From positions 124,001 to 188,000 of the forward strand of contig NZ_JAFCKW010000009.1 of the NCBI RefSeq assembly GCF_018129965.1: a DNA stretch of 64,000 nucleotides, read 5' to 3'. A model generated the notes under the pieces. That model saw only the letters and a list, made by a program, of their open reading frames with translations, was not told where the DNA came from and did no database searches. Origin of the DNA: Bradyrhizobium diazoefficiens (lineage in GTDB: Bacteria > Pseudomonadota > Alphaproteobacteria > Rhizobiales > Xanthobacteraceae). A program made the translations under genes and the position numbers. Of the stretch, positions 8,469 to 17,325 are shown piece by piece (the first letter of the stretch is position 1; every line of letters starts with the position of its first letter).

Positions 8469-9740
8469 ATGTTTCGCAAGACGGTCACGCATTTTGCGTG
8501 CGCAGCGGCATTTCTGGTCAGTCCGTGGCTCACCGGTCACGTGCATTCGCAGACGCTCTCCATGAGGGATGCGCTCGGTCGAGCGCTTGTCGCCAGCCCC
8601 CATCTCACCGCGGCCGAACGCGACGTCGGTATAGCGACGGGGCAGCGTATCCAAGCCGGAGCCTTGCTCAATCCGGAGGTGTCGTACGAACAGGACGATT
8701 CGTTCGGTACGGGCAAGTATCGGGGCACGAAATCCGCAGAGACCACGCTGCAGATCAGCCAGGCCTTCGAATGGTTCGGCAAACGGCAGGCCCGCGTTGC
8801 GGCCGGTGCGGCGGGTGTCGAGACCGCGGCGATACAGCGTCAGGCCGTCCGATTGGAGGTCCTGTCCGAAACCGCGATAGCCTTCCTCAACGTGCTCGGC
8901 GCGCAGCGTCGGATCCAGGTGCTCGACGAGCAGGTCACCGCCATCGACAGGCTGACCCCGCTGCTGCAGCGGCGCGTCGAGGCCGGCGCATCGTCGCCGG
9001 CCGAGACGGGGCGGGCCGAAGTGGCGTCCGCTCTGGTCAAGGCAGACCGAGAACGGCTCCGATCCACGCTCGCGAGCGTGCGGCGCGAACTGGCCGTCCT
9101 TATGGGAGACGCCGCACCCAAGTTCGCCTCCGTCTCCGGCAAGCTTGATGCCACCGGGCGACCGCCTTCGTTTCAGTCAGTCGTCGCCGCGATCGACGAG
9201 AATCCGCAACTGGTGCGCTGGACCTCGGTCTACGCGCAGCGGAACGCGGAGCTCCTACTGGCTCGGCTGAAGCCCTATCCAGATGTGCGCATCGCTGCCG
9301 GATGGCGTCACTTCAATGAGACCAACGATGATGCCGTCCGGCTGACACTCTCGGTGCCCATCCCGGTGTTCGATCAGAATCAGGGCAACATCCTATCGGC
9401 GCAGGAGAGCCTGGCGAAGACCAGCGCGGAGCGGCAAGCGAACCGAAACACGCTGATCGTAATCGCAGGGCGGGCCTACGACTCGCTGCAGGGCTCGCTG
9501 CGCGAGCTCGCCATCCTTCGCGAAATCGCGATCCCAAAAGCGGAGCAGGCGGCGCAGGCCATTTCAGATGGCTACGGCCAAGGTCGCTTCACACTGCTTG
9601 AGGTACTGGACGCCCAGGCGAGCCTCACACAAGCACGACTGCGCGAGCAGGAGGCCTTGCAGAACTTCCACGTTGCCGTAGCGACCATCGAGGGACTCGT
9701 CGGCAATCCATTTTCACTCGCGCGCGAGACCTCAAGATGA
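8469..9740 (+). CDS. czcC: Outer-membrane channel of heavy-metal RND efflux (CzcC/TolC family)
   Basis: 423 residues with a signal peptide (to HVHSQ) and the long coiled helices of the outer membrane efflux family. I place the start at 8469, not 8454, because the paralog at 17326 begins at the equivalent residue and both are then 423 residues. The two copies are close along their whole length, for example in AGALLNPE and in RLKPYPDVR followed by AAGWRHF. The stop overlaps the czcB start. It forms the outer membrane exit of the CzcCBA pump. Confidence 0.92.
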   Translation: MFRKTVTHFACAAAFLVSPWLTGHVHSQTLSMRDALGRALVASPHLTAAERDVGIATGQRIQAGALLNPEVSYEQDDSFGTGKYRGTKSAETTLQISQAFEWFGKRQARVAAGAAGVETAAIQRQAVRLEVLSETAIAFLNVLGAQRRIQVLDEQVTAIDRLTPLLQRRVEAGASSPAETGRAEVASALVKADRERLRSTLASVRRELAVLMGDAAPKFASVSGKLDATGRPPSFQSVVAAIDENPQLVRWTSVYAQRNAELLLARLKPYPDVRIAAGWRHFNETNDDAVRLTLSVPIPVFDQNQGNILSAQESLAKTSAERQANRNTLIVIAGRAYDSLQGSLRELAILREIAIPKAEQAAQAISDGYGQGRFTLLEVLDAQASLTQARLREQEALQNFHVAVATIEGLVGNPFSLARETSR

Positions 9741-10684
9741 TTCGGTCACTGATCCGATATTTGGTTTTCGTTCTGGTTGCCGGGACGCTCGCTTACGCCG
9801 GCTATCGGATGCTGACACCGGCGACGACGAAGACGGTCGCGACGGAGAAGTCCGAAAAGGAAGAGCATTCGGACGGTGTCGCGATGAGCGATGCCAAGGT
9901 CGCGGCTGCCGAGATAGAGCTGACGAAGGCCGGCCCCGCGGTGCTGCACGACAGCCTGATGCTGAACGGAATGGTCCAGGCCAACCAGGAATCGCTGGTT
10001 CAGATCACGCCCCGCTTTCCGGGCGTCGTTCGAGAGGTCCGCAAGCGAATCGGCGACCACGTCGAGAAAGGCGACATCCTTGCCATCGTCGAGAGCAATC
10101 AAAGCCTGACCCCCTACGAATTGAAGGCGGCGCTCGCCGGCACGATAATCGACCGCCAAACCACGCTCGGCGAATTTGTTTCCGAGCAGAAGCCGGCATT
10201 CGTGATCGCCGACCTCTCGACGGTGTGGGTCGATTTCTCGGTTTACCGGCGCAACCTGGCTCGCGTGAAGGTCGGCGACCAAGTCCTCATCGATTCCGCG
10301 GACGGCGGACCCAAGATCGAGGCGAAAATTTCCTACGTATCGCCGGTCGGCAGCAGCGATACCCAGACCGCGCTCGCGAGAGCCGTCGTAGCAAATTCCG
10401 AACAGCGGCTGCGGCCCGGCCTGTTCGCCACTGGACGTTTGACCTTGTCGGCGAAGAAGGTGGCGGTCGCAGTGAAGTCCTCGGCTTTGCAGACCCTCGA
10501 AAACCGCACGGTCGTGTTCGTCCGCGACGGCGAGAGGTTCGAAGCCCGCAATGTCGAGGTCGGCGAGCGCGACCCGGACTTCGTGGAAGTTACGTTCGGC
10601 GTACTGGAAGGCGACGTGTACGCGGCCCAGAACAGCTTCATCGTAAAGGCGGAACTGGCGAAGGGAGGAGCGGACAATGATTGA
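9737..10684 (+). CDS. czcB: Periplasmic adaptor of heavy-metal RND efflux (CzcB family)
   Basis: 315 residues with an N-terminal membrane anchor (VFVLVAGTLAYAGYRML), a lipoyl-like hairpin and a beta-barrel domain typical of RND adaptors. Its start overlaps the czcC stop, and its end overlaps the czcA start by eight bases, so the three are translationally coupled. The His-rich loop seen in the second copy (18594-19592) is nearly absent here, which suggests different metal handling. A fragment with the same N-terminal anchor occurs at 32146-32234. Confidence 0.92.
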   Translation: MIRSLIRYLVFVLVAGTLAYAGYRMLTPATTKTVATEKSEKEEHSDGVAMSDAKVAAAEIELTKAGPAVLHDSLMLNGMVQANQESLVQITPRFPGVVREVRKRIGDHVEKGDILAIVESNQSLTPYELKAALAGTIIDRQTTLGEFVSEQKPAFVIADLSTVWVDFSVYRRNLARVKVGDQVLIDSADGGPKIEAKISYVSPVGSSDTQTALARAVVANSEQRLRPGLFATGRLTLSAKKVAVAVKSSALQTLENRTVVFVRDGERFEARNVEVGERDPDFVEVTFGVLEGDVYAAQNSFIVKAELAKGGADND

Positions 10685-13600
10685 CGGCTTCCTGTCCTTC
10701 GCGATCCGTCAGCGTTGGCTGGTGATGATCGCCGTGTTGGCGATGGCGGGCTTCGGCGCGTGGAATTTCACCCGTCTGCCGATCGATGCGGTCCCCGACA
10801 TCACAAACGTTCAGGTGCAGATCAACAGCAGGGCCCCGGGCTACTCGCCGCTGGAAGTCGAGCAGCGCATCACGTTTCCTATCGAGACCGCCATGGGCGG
10901 CCTACCGCGTCTCGAGAGCACGCGCTCGCTATCGCGCTACGGGCTCAGCCAGGTCACGGTGATCTTCAAGGATGGCACCGACATCTACTTTGCGAGGCAG
11001 ATGGTCAACGAGCGGATCCAGCAGGTCAGGGATCGATTGCCCGCCGCCATCGAGACCGCGATGGGGCCGATCTCGACCGGGCTCGGCGAGATTTACATGT
11101 ACACGATCGAGGCCAAGCCAGAAGCCCGCAAGGCAGGCGGAGAGACGTACAGTCCCACCGACTTGCGAACGATCCAGGACTGGATCGTCAGGCCGCAACT
11201 GCGGACCGTTGCGGGCGTGAGCGAAGTCAATTCGGTCGGTGGATTCGAACAGCAGTTTCAGGTGCTGCCCGATCCCGCCCAACTGATGGCCTATAAGCTC
11301 AGCTTCCGCGACATCATGGCGGCGCTCGCCTCGAACAATGCGAACGTCGGTGCCGGCTACATCGAGCGCAACGGCGAGCAGTACCTCGTCCGTACGCCGG
11401 GACAGGTCGCAAACGTCGACGAGATCAAGGAAATCGTGGTCGGCTCGCGGAATGGCATCCCGGTGCGGGTGTCCGACGTGGCCGATGTGAGGGAAGGAAC
11501 GGATTTGCGGACCGGCGCGGCAACGCTGAACGGGAACGAGGTGGTGCTCGGCACCGCCATGCTGCTGATCGGCGAGAACAGCCGCACCGTCGCGCAGCGC
11601 GTTGCCTCGAGGCTCAAGGAAATCGGACGCTCGCTGCCCGAGGGGGTCATCACGCACACCGTCTACGATCGCACACGTCTGGTTGAAGCGACGATCGCAA
11701 CCGTGGCGAGGAATCTCTTCGAAGGCGCGCTCCTGGTGATCGTCGTGCTGTTCCTGACGCTCGGAAACTTCAGAGCCGCGGTCGCGACCGCATGCGTCAT
11801 TCCGCTGTCCATGCTGTTCGCCATCACCGGCATGGTGGAGAACAAGGTCAGCGCCAACCTCATGAGCCTCGGCGCCATCGACTTCGGCATCATCATCGAC
11901 GGTGCCGTGATCATCGTCGAGAACTGCCTGCGCCTGCTGGCGGTGGAGCAGCGCCGGCTCGGCCGCGTTCTCACCCGCGAGGAACGCTTTGAGACCATTC
12001 TCGCCGGCTCGCGTGAGGTCATCCGTCCCAGCCTGTTCGGTACATTCATCATCGCCGTCGTCTATTTGCCGATACTCACGCTCACGGGCGTCGAAGGGAA
12101 GATGTTCACGCCGATGGCTTTGACCGTGCTGATGGCATTGACCGGGGCCAGTATTCTATCGATGACATTTGTGCCGGCGGCTGTGGCACTCCTGGTCACC
12201 GGCAGGGTCTCCGAGCATGAGAATTGGTTCATGCGCGGCGCCCGCCGAATCTATGCGCCGTTGCTCGCCGCCTCGATCAATAATAAGTTCGGCGTCGCAG
12301 TGATTGCGGCCCTGCTGGTTGTCGTCTGTGGGATCGCGGCCTCCCGCATGGGCGGTGAGTTTATTCCCAGCCTCGACGAATTGGATGCCTCGACGGAGGT
12401 GGTCCGCATCCCCAGCGTCAGCCTGACCCAGTCGGTGGCGATGGAGGCGATGCTGGAGAGGCGACTGCTCAAGCTTCCCGAGGTCAAGGAGGTGTTCGCC
12501 CGCACCGGCACGGCGGAGGTTGCGACCGACCCCATGCCGCAATCTACCTCGGACAACTACATCATGCTGAAGCCGAGAAAGGAATGGCCCGATCCCGAGA
12601 AGCCGAAGGCCAGTGTCGTTGCGGAAATCCAGGAAGCGGCGGAAGACGTCCCCGGCAACGCCTACGGGTTCTCGCAGCCGATCCAGCAACGCATGAACGA
12701 GCTCATCTCGGGCGTGCGAAGCGATGTCGCCGTCAAGATATTCGGCGACAACCTGGACGAACTGATCCAGGCCGCGAGCCGGGTCCAAACGGTCCTGCAG
12801 AAGGTGGAAGGGGCCGCTGACGTTAAGGCCGAGCAAGCGGCAGGATTGCCCGTGCTCACCGTCCTACTTAACCGCCAAGCCTTATCGCGCTATGGGATCA
12901 ACGTTGCAGACGTGCAGAATCTCGTGGAAATGGCCGTGGGCGGCAAGAACGCCGGCCGTCTGTTCGAAGGCGATCGCCGTTTCGACATCGTTGTTCGACT
13001 ACCGGAGCATCTACGCTCGGATATCGACGCGATCAGGTCGTTGCCGGTGCCGCTACCCCCGATCGAGAACCAAACCAAGGCGACTACCGCTCTTTGGGGC
13101 ACTTCGCCGCTCGCTCAAATCCGCTACGTGCCGCTGTCCGAGCTTGCCCAGGTCGATCTAAAGCCGGGTCCCAATCTGATTAGCCGCGAGGATGGCAAAC
13201 GGCGGATTGCGGTGACCGCCAACGTGAGGGGGCGCGATCTCAGTTCGTTCATCGCTGATGCTCAAAATCAGGTGATGGCGAAGGTGAAACTCCCGCCCGG
13301 CTATTGGATCGGATGGGGTGGCCAGTTCGAACAGCTCATTTCTGCAACGCAGCGCCTGATGGTCGTCGTGCCGCTCGCGTTGTTTCTGATCTTCCTATTG
13401 CTCTTCATCAGCCTTGGGTCGATGCCCGATGCGCTGTTGGTATTCAGTGGCGTGCCGCTCGCGCTCACCGGCGGCGTCGTAGCGCTGCTGTTGCGGGGGA
13501 TACCGCTTTCGATCAGCGCCGGAATCGGCTTTATCGCGCTGTCCGGGGTCGCCGTGCTCAACGGCCTCGTCATCATCACGTTCATCGAAAAGCTTCGACG

Positions 13601-13886
13601 CGAAGGCCATGCGTTGGTTGACGCGGTCCGGGAAGGCGCACTGACGCGGCTGCGGCCGGTCCTGATGACCGCGCTCGTTGCCTCACTCGGCTTCGTCCCG
13701 ATGGCGATCGCCACCGGTGCCGGCGCCGAGGTGCAGCGGCCGCTCGCGACCGTCGTCATCGGCGGGATCATCTCATCGACCATCCTCACCCTGTTGGTGT
13801 TGCCGGCACTCTACGTCCTGTTCAGGCGGGAACAGCCGTCCAACGGCCGATTGAAATCACCCACGACCGAAGGAGCAACGTCATGA
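10677..13886 (+). CDS. czcA: Heavy-metal RND pump, CzcA type
   Basis: 1069 residues, the normal size for an HME-RND transporter with twelve membrane helices and two large periplasmic loops. The helix 4 motif DFGIIIDGAVIIVEN places Asp402, Asp408 and Glu415 exactly at the proton-relay positions of Cupriavidus CzcA, so a divalent-cation (Zn, Co, Cd, Ni) substrate is likelier than Cu(I). The periplasmic PSLDE segment reads DELDASTEVV, unlike DEGDVALAAI in the paralog at 19585, so substrate range may differ. It is coupled to czcB upstream and to a small periplasmic protein downstream. Confidence 0.93.
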   Translation: MIDGFLSFAIRQRWLVMIAVLAMAGFGAWNFTRLPIDAVPDITNVQVQINSRAPGYSPLEVEQRITFPIETAMGGLPRLESTRSLSRYGLSQVTVIFKDGTDIYFARQMVNERIQQVRDRLPAAIETAMGPISTGLGEIYMYTIEAKPEARKAGGETYSPTDLRTIQDWIVRPQLRTVAGVSEVNSVGGFEQQFQVLPDPAQLMAYKLSFRDIMAALASNNANVGAGYIERNGEQYLVRTPGQVANVDEIKEIVVGSRNGIPVRVSDVADVREGTDLRTGAATLNGNEVVLGTAMLLIGENSRTVAQRVASRLKEIGRSLPEGVITHTVYDRTRLVEATIATVARNLFEGALLVIVVLFLTLGNFRAAVATACVIPLSMLFAITGMVENKVSANLMSLGAIDFGIIIDGAVIIVENCLRLLAVEQRRLGRVLTREERFETILAGSREVIRPSLFGTFIIAVVYLPILTLTGVEGKMFTPMALTVLMALTGASILSMTFVPAAVALLVTGRVSEHENWFMRGARRIYAPLLAASINNKFGVAVIAALLVVVCGIAASRMGGEFIPSLDELDASTEVVRIPSVSLTQSVAMEAMLERRLLKLPEVKEVFARTGTAEVATDPMPQSTSDNYIMLKPRKEWPDPEKPKASVVAEIQEAAEDVPGNAYGFSQPIQQRMNELISGVRSDVAVKIFGDNLDELIQAASRVQTVLQKVEGAADVKAEQAAGLPVLTVLLNRQALSRYGINVADVQNLVEMAVGGKNAGRLFEGDRRFDIVVRLPEHLRSDIDAIRSLPVPLPPIENQTKATTALWGTSPLAQIRYVPLSELAQVDLKPGPNLISREDGKRRIAVTANVRGRDLSSFIADAQNQVMAKVKLPPGYWIGWGGQFEQLISATQRLMVVVPLALFLIFLLLFISLGSMPDALLVFSGVPLALTGGVVALLLRGIPLSISAGIGFIALSGVAVLNGLVIITFIEKLRREGHALVDAVREGALTRLRPVLMTALVASLGFVPMAIATGAGAEVQRPLATVVIGGIISSTILTLLVLPALYVLFRREQPSNGRLKSPTTEGATS

Positions 13887-14254
13887 AGTATGCGCTTTTG
13901 CTGATCGCAACCATCCTGTTCGCGGCGCCGGCTTCCGCCGAGGACTACGAAAAAGGCCCCAACGGCGGCCTGATGCTCGACGTCGCCGGGATCGACGCCG
14001 AACTGATGACTTCCGGAAACACGGTTACATTCAACATCTTCGTTCCTAACACGCCCAAGCCGGTTTCCACCAAGGGCTACACCGGCGCCGTTCTCATCGC
14101 GAGCGGCAACGGACGGGAGACGGTGACGCTTACGCCGCAAGGCGAGAATTCGCTCAAGGGCGATGCGAAGAACCCGATAGCGGCGGGCGCGACGATCACG
14201 CTCACCATCAAGACCGCCGAAGGAAAGTCAGGTCAGGCAAAATTTAAGAAGTGA
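13883..14254 (+). CDS. Small periplasmic protein linked to the efflux operon
   Basis: 123 residues with a signal peptide ending ASA-ED and a short beta-rich domain containing GPNGGLMLDVAG. The start overlaps the czcA stop (ATGA), so it is part of the czc operon. I recognise it only as the kind of small secreted protein often found after czcA genes. A role as periplasmic metal-binding accessory is inferred from position. There are no Cys and no His-rich stretches. Confidence 0.75.
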   Translation: MKYALLLIATILFAAPASAEDYEKGPNGGLMLDVAGIDAELMTSGNTVTFNIFVPNTPKPVSTKGYTGAVLIASGNGRETVTLTPQGENSLKGDAKNPIAAGATITLTIKTAEGKSGQAKFKK

Positions 14255-14267
14255 GGGCCTAGGGCGG

Positions 14268-14678
14268 ATGTCGGACGGACACCGAATGATTTGGCGCGTC
14301 AGCAGTATGCGGGCGGTTGTGGCGGTGCTGACCATGTTCGTCCTTGCGGCCTATGCAGCGCGAGACGCCCAGGCGGAGCCACTGAAGGCGACGATAGTCG
14401 GCCTTGGGGCCGCGACGTGCCAGCAGTTCAACGACGATGCCAGGTCGAACCCGCCGATCCAGAGAGACTACTTGGCTTGGGCGCAAGGTTTCATGAGCGG
14501 GATTCTTTCGAGCAGACCGCCGGGAGTAGACGAGGGGCTCGATCTCTCTCCGCCAACGTTCCCCGCCGCGCGACAACTGGATTTCCTAGGCGACTACTGC
14601 GCGCGGAATTCGTCGATCGATTTCTCGGATGGCGTAGCGGCTCTCTACAAGCGGCTACGCCAGGAGGGAAAGAAGTGA
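14268..14678 (+). CDS. Secreted hypothetical protein, Rap1a/Tai-like in outline
   Basis: 136 residues with a signal peptide (to DAQAEP) and two Cys in the mature part (ATCQQF and DYCARNS), likely a disulfide. The central YLAWAQGFMSG motif recalls small periplasmic proteins of the Rap1a/Tai type, but the resemblance is weak. It starts 14 bases after the preceding gene and is likely co-transcribed with the czc operon. Function unknown. In-frame ATG codons at 14286 and 14307 are alternative starts. Confidence 0.65.
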   Translation: MSDGHRMIWRVSSMRAVVAVLTMFVLAAYAARDAQAEPLKATIVGLGAATCQQFNDDARSNPPIQRDYLAWAQGFMSGILSSRPPGVDEGLDLSPPTFPAARQLDFLGDYCARNSSIDFSDGVAALYKRLRQEGKK

Positions 14679-14713
14679 AAAGAGTGGAGCTCCAGAGCAT
14701 TAGCGCGAAGATG

Positions 14714-14917
14714 TGATTCCAAGTGGACGGGATGGATTGCACTTCCTGCGCGATCAAGATCGAGAAACGCCGTGTGCCGGATGCCGGCGTCACTGACGTA
14801 TCCGTCTCCGAGCGACGCCGGCCGCCCTCAAGGCGAGGGACGGAGAGTCGCATCGGAGAACGTCGGAACGATCCATTGCGACCAAGCGCGATTTGTCACA
14901 GTCCGGAGGTGGCATGA
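14714..14917 (+). pseudogene. HMA-domain fragment of a P1B-type metal ATPase
   Basis: The frame reads FQVDGMDCTSCAIKIEKR and then VPDAGVTDVSVS, clearly the start of a heavy-metal-associated domain with its CxxC. It then loses similarity, and the frame ends at 14917. The intact counterpart is the N-terminus of the ATPase at 22800 (GGMDCAACATKIEN). It lies where the second efflux operon has its ATPase gene, after czcA. The first operon thus seems to have lost about 700 codons of its ATPase. The CxxC region might still be translated as a short peptide from GTG 14723. Confidence 0.6.
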
Positions 14918-15300
14918 CTCGCCTAAGAGACCGAGCGATGGAAGATCGCGAAGGCCCCTTACCAAGCCGCCAGAGAGCCGGCCGCAGCCTACGTCTGCGA
15001 GTCGGCACCCTTGTGCTGTTGTTCTTCCATCTACTCGGCGGCGCGCTGCACGGAGGCTGTGGCATAGCAATCCATGGCAGTGTTCCGGGGGAGGAATGCT
15101 CCATGACGGACGCGGCCGCCGACGCGAATGAGGCGCTACCCGGACACCACTGTCACGGCTGCTTTGTTGTTTGCCCGGCGACGCCGCCGACAGTCTGGTC
15201 GGCCGTCGATCTGACCGAGGCGCTACCACGATGGTCGAAGGATTCGTTTGACCGTCTAGGGCGGCGACCATCCACGCCGCCACCGAAAGCTTCGAGCTGA
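14914..15300 (+). CDS. Small membrane or secreted protein with HHCHGCF motif
   Basis: 128 residues from the ATG at 14914, chosen because GGAGGTGG lies just upstream; the frame itself is open further back. It has one hydrophobic helix (LRVGTLVLLFFHLLGGALHG), then HHCHGCFVVC and a C-terminal STPPPKASS. It is the second of three related proteins (8019-8414, 16777-17271). The conserved His/Cys cluster suggests metal binding outside the cytoplasm. It overlaps the end of the HMA fragment in a different frame. Confidence 0.65.
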   Translation: MTRLRDRAMEDREGPLPSRQRAGRSLRLRVGTLVLLFFHLLGGALHGGCGIAIHGSVPGEECSMTDAAADANEALPGHHCHGCFVVCPATPPTVWSAVDLTEALPRWSKDSFDRLGRRPSTPPPKASS

Positions 15301-15454
15301 ACGACGTCGCCGGAGCGCTTCGCGCTCCAAACATCGTTCGAAGCGATTCACGCCGGCACATCACCCGAAAGGACGCCGGGCAGCCGCTATGGCTGATTGT
15401 CGGTCCGTCGGCGCTGGACGCGATCTCGCTTCAGGTCCGAAGGCAATCACAGAC

Positions 15455-16189
15455 ATGAGCGACAAAACCATCATCGGCCTGTCGCGGCTGATCTCATTGC
15501 GACAACAGGTCGACAAGCTGGCCCGAAACATAGCGAACCAGGGAACCGTCGGTTTCAAGAGCGAGGGCTTGCAGTTCAAAGAGTATCTCACGAAGGCACA
15601 GGAGGCTGACGACATTCCCTCCGCGCCGATGCGCTCGCTGGTCGCCGTCACGGAGTTCACGGACTTCTCCGCAGGTGGGTTGACAGCTACCGGCAATTCT
15701 ACGGACGTCGCCGTCGTGGGGGACGGGTTCTTCGTCGTCCGGACGACCGCGGGAGAGCGCTTTACCCGGAACGGGGCATTCACGTTGGACGGGGAGGGGC
15801 GTCTCGTCACCCTCGCGGGCGAGATCGTGATGACGGCGACGGGACCATTGCAGGTCCCACAGCGCGACGGGCCGGTCAGCATCGGCGCCGACGGCACGAT
15901 TTCGACGGCAAGGGGGCCGATCGGACGCTTGCGCTTGGTTCAGTTCGACGACCATACGAAGTTGAACGCCGAAGGAGCCACTCTGTTCGCGTCCGAACTT
16001 CTGGCGATCGAAGTGCCGGCGGGGCAGATCCGGCTTACCACCGGCTCCTTGGAAAATTCCAACGTCAACGCGATCCGCGAAATGAGCAGCCTGGTCGCCG
16101 CGGCCCGAGCTTACGATCAGGTCGCAAATACCATCCTGCGCGAGGACGACAAGAACGAGCTCAGAAAGCTCGCGGGAGAGGATCTGTGA
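15455..16189 (+). CDS. flgF: Flagellar basal-body rod protein FlgF
   Basis: 244 residues with the two hallmarks of rod proteins. The N-terminal helix has the LARNIANQGTVGFKSE motif, and the C-terminal segment reads GSLENSNVNAIREMSSLVAAARAYD. The ATG at 15455 gives the standard start (MSDKTIIGLSR); the 66 upstream codon bases of open frame do not look like FlgF. The gene sits alone between two metal-efflux operons, with no other flagellar gene in the window. This is unusual, because flgF normally lies beside flgG. It looks intact. Confidence 0.9.
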   Translation: MSDKTIIGLSRLISLRQQVDKLARNIANQGTVGFKSEGLQFKEYLTKAQEADDIPSAPMRSLVAVTEFTDFSAGGLTATGNSTDVAVVGDGFFVVRTTAGERFTRNGAFTLDGEGRLVTLAGEIVMTATGPLQVPQRDGPVSIGADGTISTARGPIGRLRLVQFDDHTKLNAEGATLFASELLAIEVPAGQIRLTTGSLENSNVNAIREMSSLVAAARAYDQVANTILREDDKNELRKLAGEDL

Positions 16190-16312
16190 GCGCCGCTCCG
16201 GATGTTCTTGGATCCAGAGGGTCTAGTCAGAGCTTGATCCAGATCAATCGCGACGAGTTGGACCTTAGCAATTTGGGACGAGGATTCGAAGGTTTCGAGC
16301 GGGAGAGCTGTT

Positions 16313-16741
16313 TTGACGGACGAAATTCACCCTCTAGCTCCTCATAGCTTGCCGTTCTTCCTGCCTGGCCCGGACGGCTCCGACGTCCTGCTGGTCGTGA
16401 TGGGGTTCTTCCTGGTGGCTGTCATATTCTGGATCGGCGTCCTCTACTGGAAGCTGCACAGTTTGCCCGAGCGGATGGCGCATAAGTCGCAAAAGCTGCA
16501 GTTCGAGTTCGTCTGCGTGCTCGGGCTGATTTCGCTGTTCACGGGCATACACGCGTTTTGGATTGCCGGTCTGCTGTTGGCCATGATCGACATTCCGGAT
16601 TTCGGCACGCCTCTGCGAAGTATTGCCGGCTCGGTCGAACGCATCGCGGACGCAACTCCTGAGCCGCCTGAGGCCGAACTGATGGAACAACAAGGGGCGG
16701 TGAAAATCCCTAGGACCAAGGTCACGTCAGCCGAGTCCTGA
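16313..16741 (+). CDS. Two-span membrane protein of unknown function
   Basis: 142 residues from a TTG start preceded by GGGAGAG. Two membrane helices (VLLVVMGFFLVAVIFWIGVL and CVLGLISLFTGIHAFWIAGL) are followed by a charged tail. A His-containing N-terminus precedes the first helix. It lies between flgF and the third HHCHGCF-type gene, on the same strand as the efflux operons. I do not recognise the family. The start could instead be a later codon. Confidence 0.6.
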   Translation: MTDEIHPLAPHSLPFFLPGPDGSDVLLVVMGFFLVAVIFWIGVLYWKLHSLPERMAHKSQKLQFEFVCVLGLISLFTGIHAFWIAGLLLAMIDIPDFGTPLRSIAGSVERIADATPEPPEAELMEQQGAVKIPRTKVTSAES

Positions 16742-16776
16742 ACACCGCTTCAACGGATCGGATTCAAGGTCCCTGA

Positions 16777-17271
16777 GTGGCGAGCGACATCGCAAAGCTG
16801 ATCGGGGTTTGTGCTGCTCCAAGTAAATCGGCAGATGTTACACTATTGCGGGTCGACACGTCGTTGCACTGCATGGTACTTGGTTGCCTATCGATGGATT
16901 GGACCCGACGAGTGACCCTGGTAGCTCTCAAATTTGGCCATGTGTTGCCGCGCTCGCTGCGCGGTGCGATGTCCATTTTCGTGCTGGCGATGTACGTGGT
17001 TGCTGGCGTGCTGCACGGCGTGTGCGACCTAGATGTCACCAATTCGTCGTCCAAATTCGTCGTCTCGCTCGCCGAAAAGGGCGCCGGTCATTCCGACAAG
17101 GGTTCCTTGGCGGACCATCATTGTCACGGCTGCTTCTCCGTTTCCGTTCCAGCCCCGGTGGTGGAAGCGGTAGCCGTGATGCCCACCGTCAAGGTGGTAC
17201 CCGCGCTGCAGGTCGAGCGGCGCGGATTGCCGCCCGGGATCGACCCGCCCCCACCGAAGGCCCTGACCTAA
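16777..17271 (+). CDS. HHCHGCF-type small protein preceding the second efflux operon
   Basis: The frame is open from GTG 16777 (164 residues), but the conserved part begins around MDWTRRVTLVALKFG, so the true start may be ATG 16873 or 16894. A hydrophobic helix (MSIFVLAMYVVAGVLHGVC), then DHHCHGCFSVSVPAP and a C-terminal GIDPPPPKALT match the proteins at 8019 and 14914. It ends 55 bases before the second czcC, and the first family member ends 55 bases before the first czcC, so the arrangement was probably duplicated as a unit. Confidence 0.65.
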   Translation: MASDIAKLIGVCAAPSKSADVTLLRVDTSLHCMVLGCLSMDWTRRVTLVALKFGHVLPRSLRGAMSIFVLAMYVVAGVLHGVCDLDVTNSSSKFVVSLAEKGAGHSDKGSLADHHCHGCFSVSVPAPVVEAVAVMPTVKVVPALQVERRGLPPGIDPPPPKALT

Positions 17272-17325
17272 AAATGACCGCTGGGCGCATCGCGCCCTGA
17301 TTCCGTCTTTCGTCAGGTTTTCATC

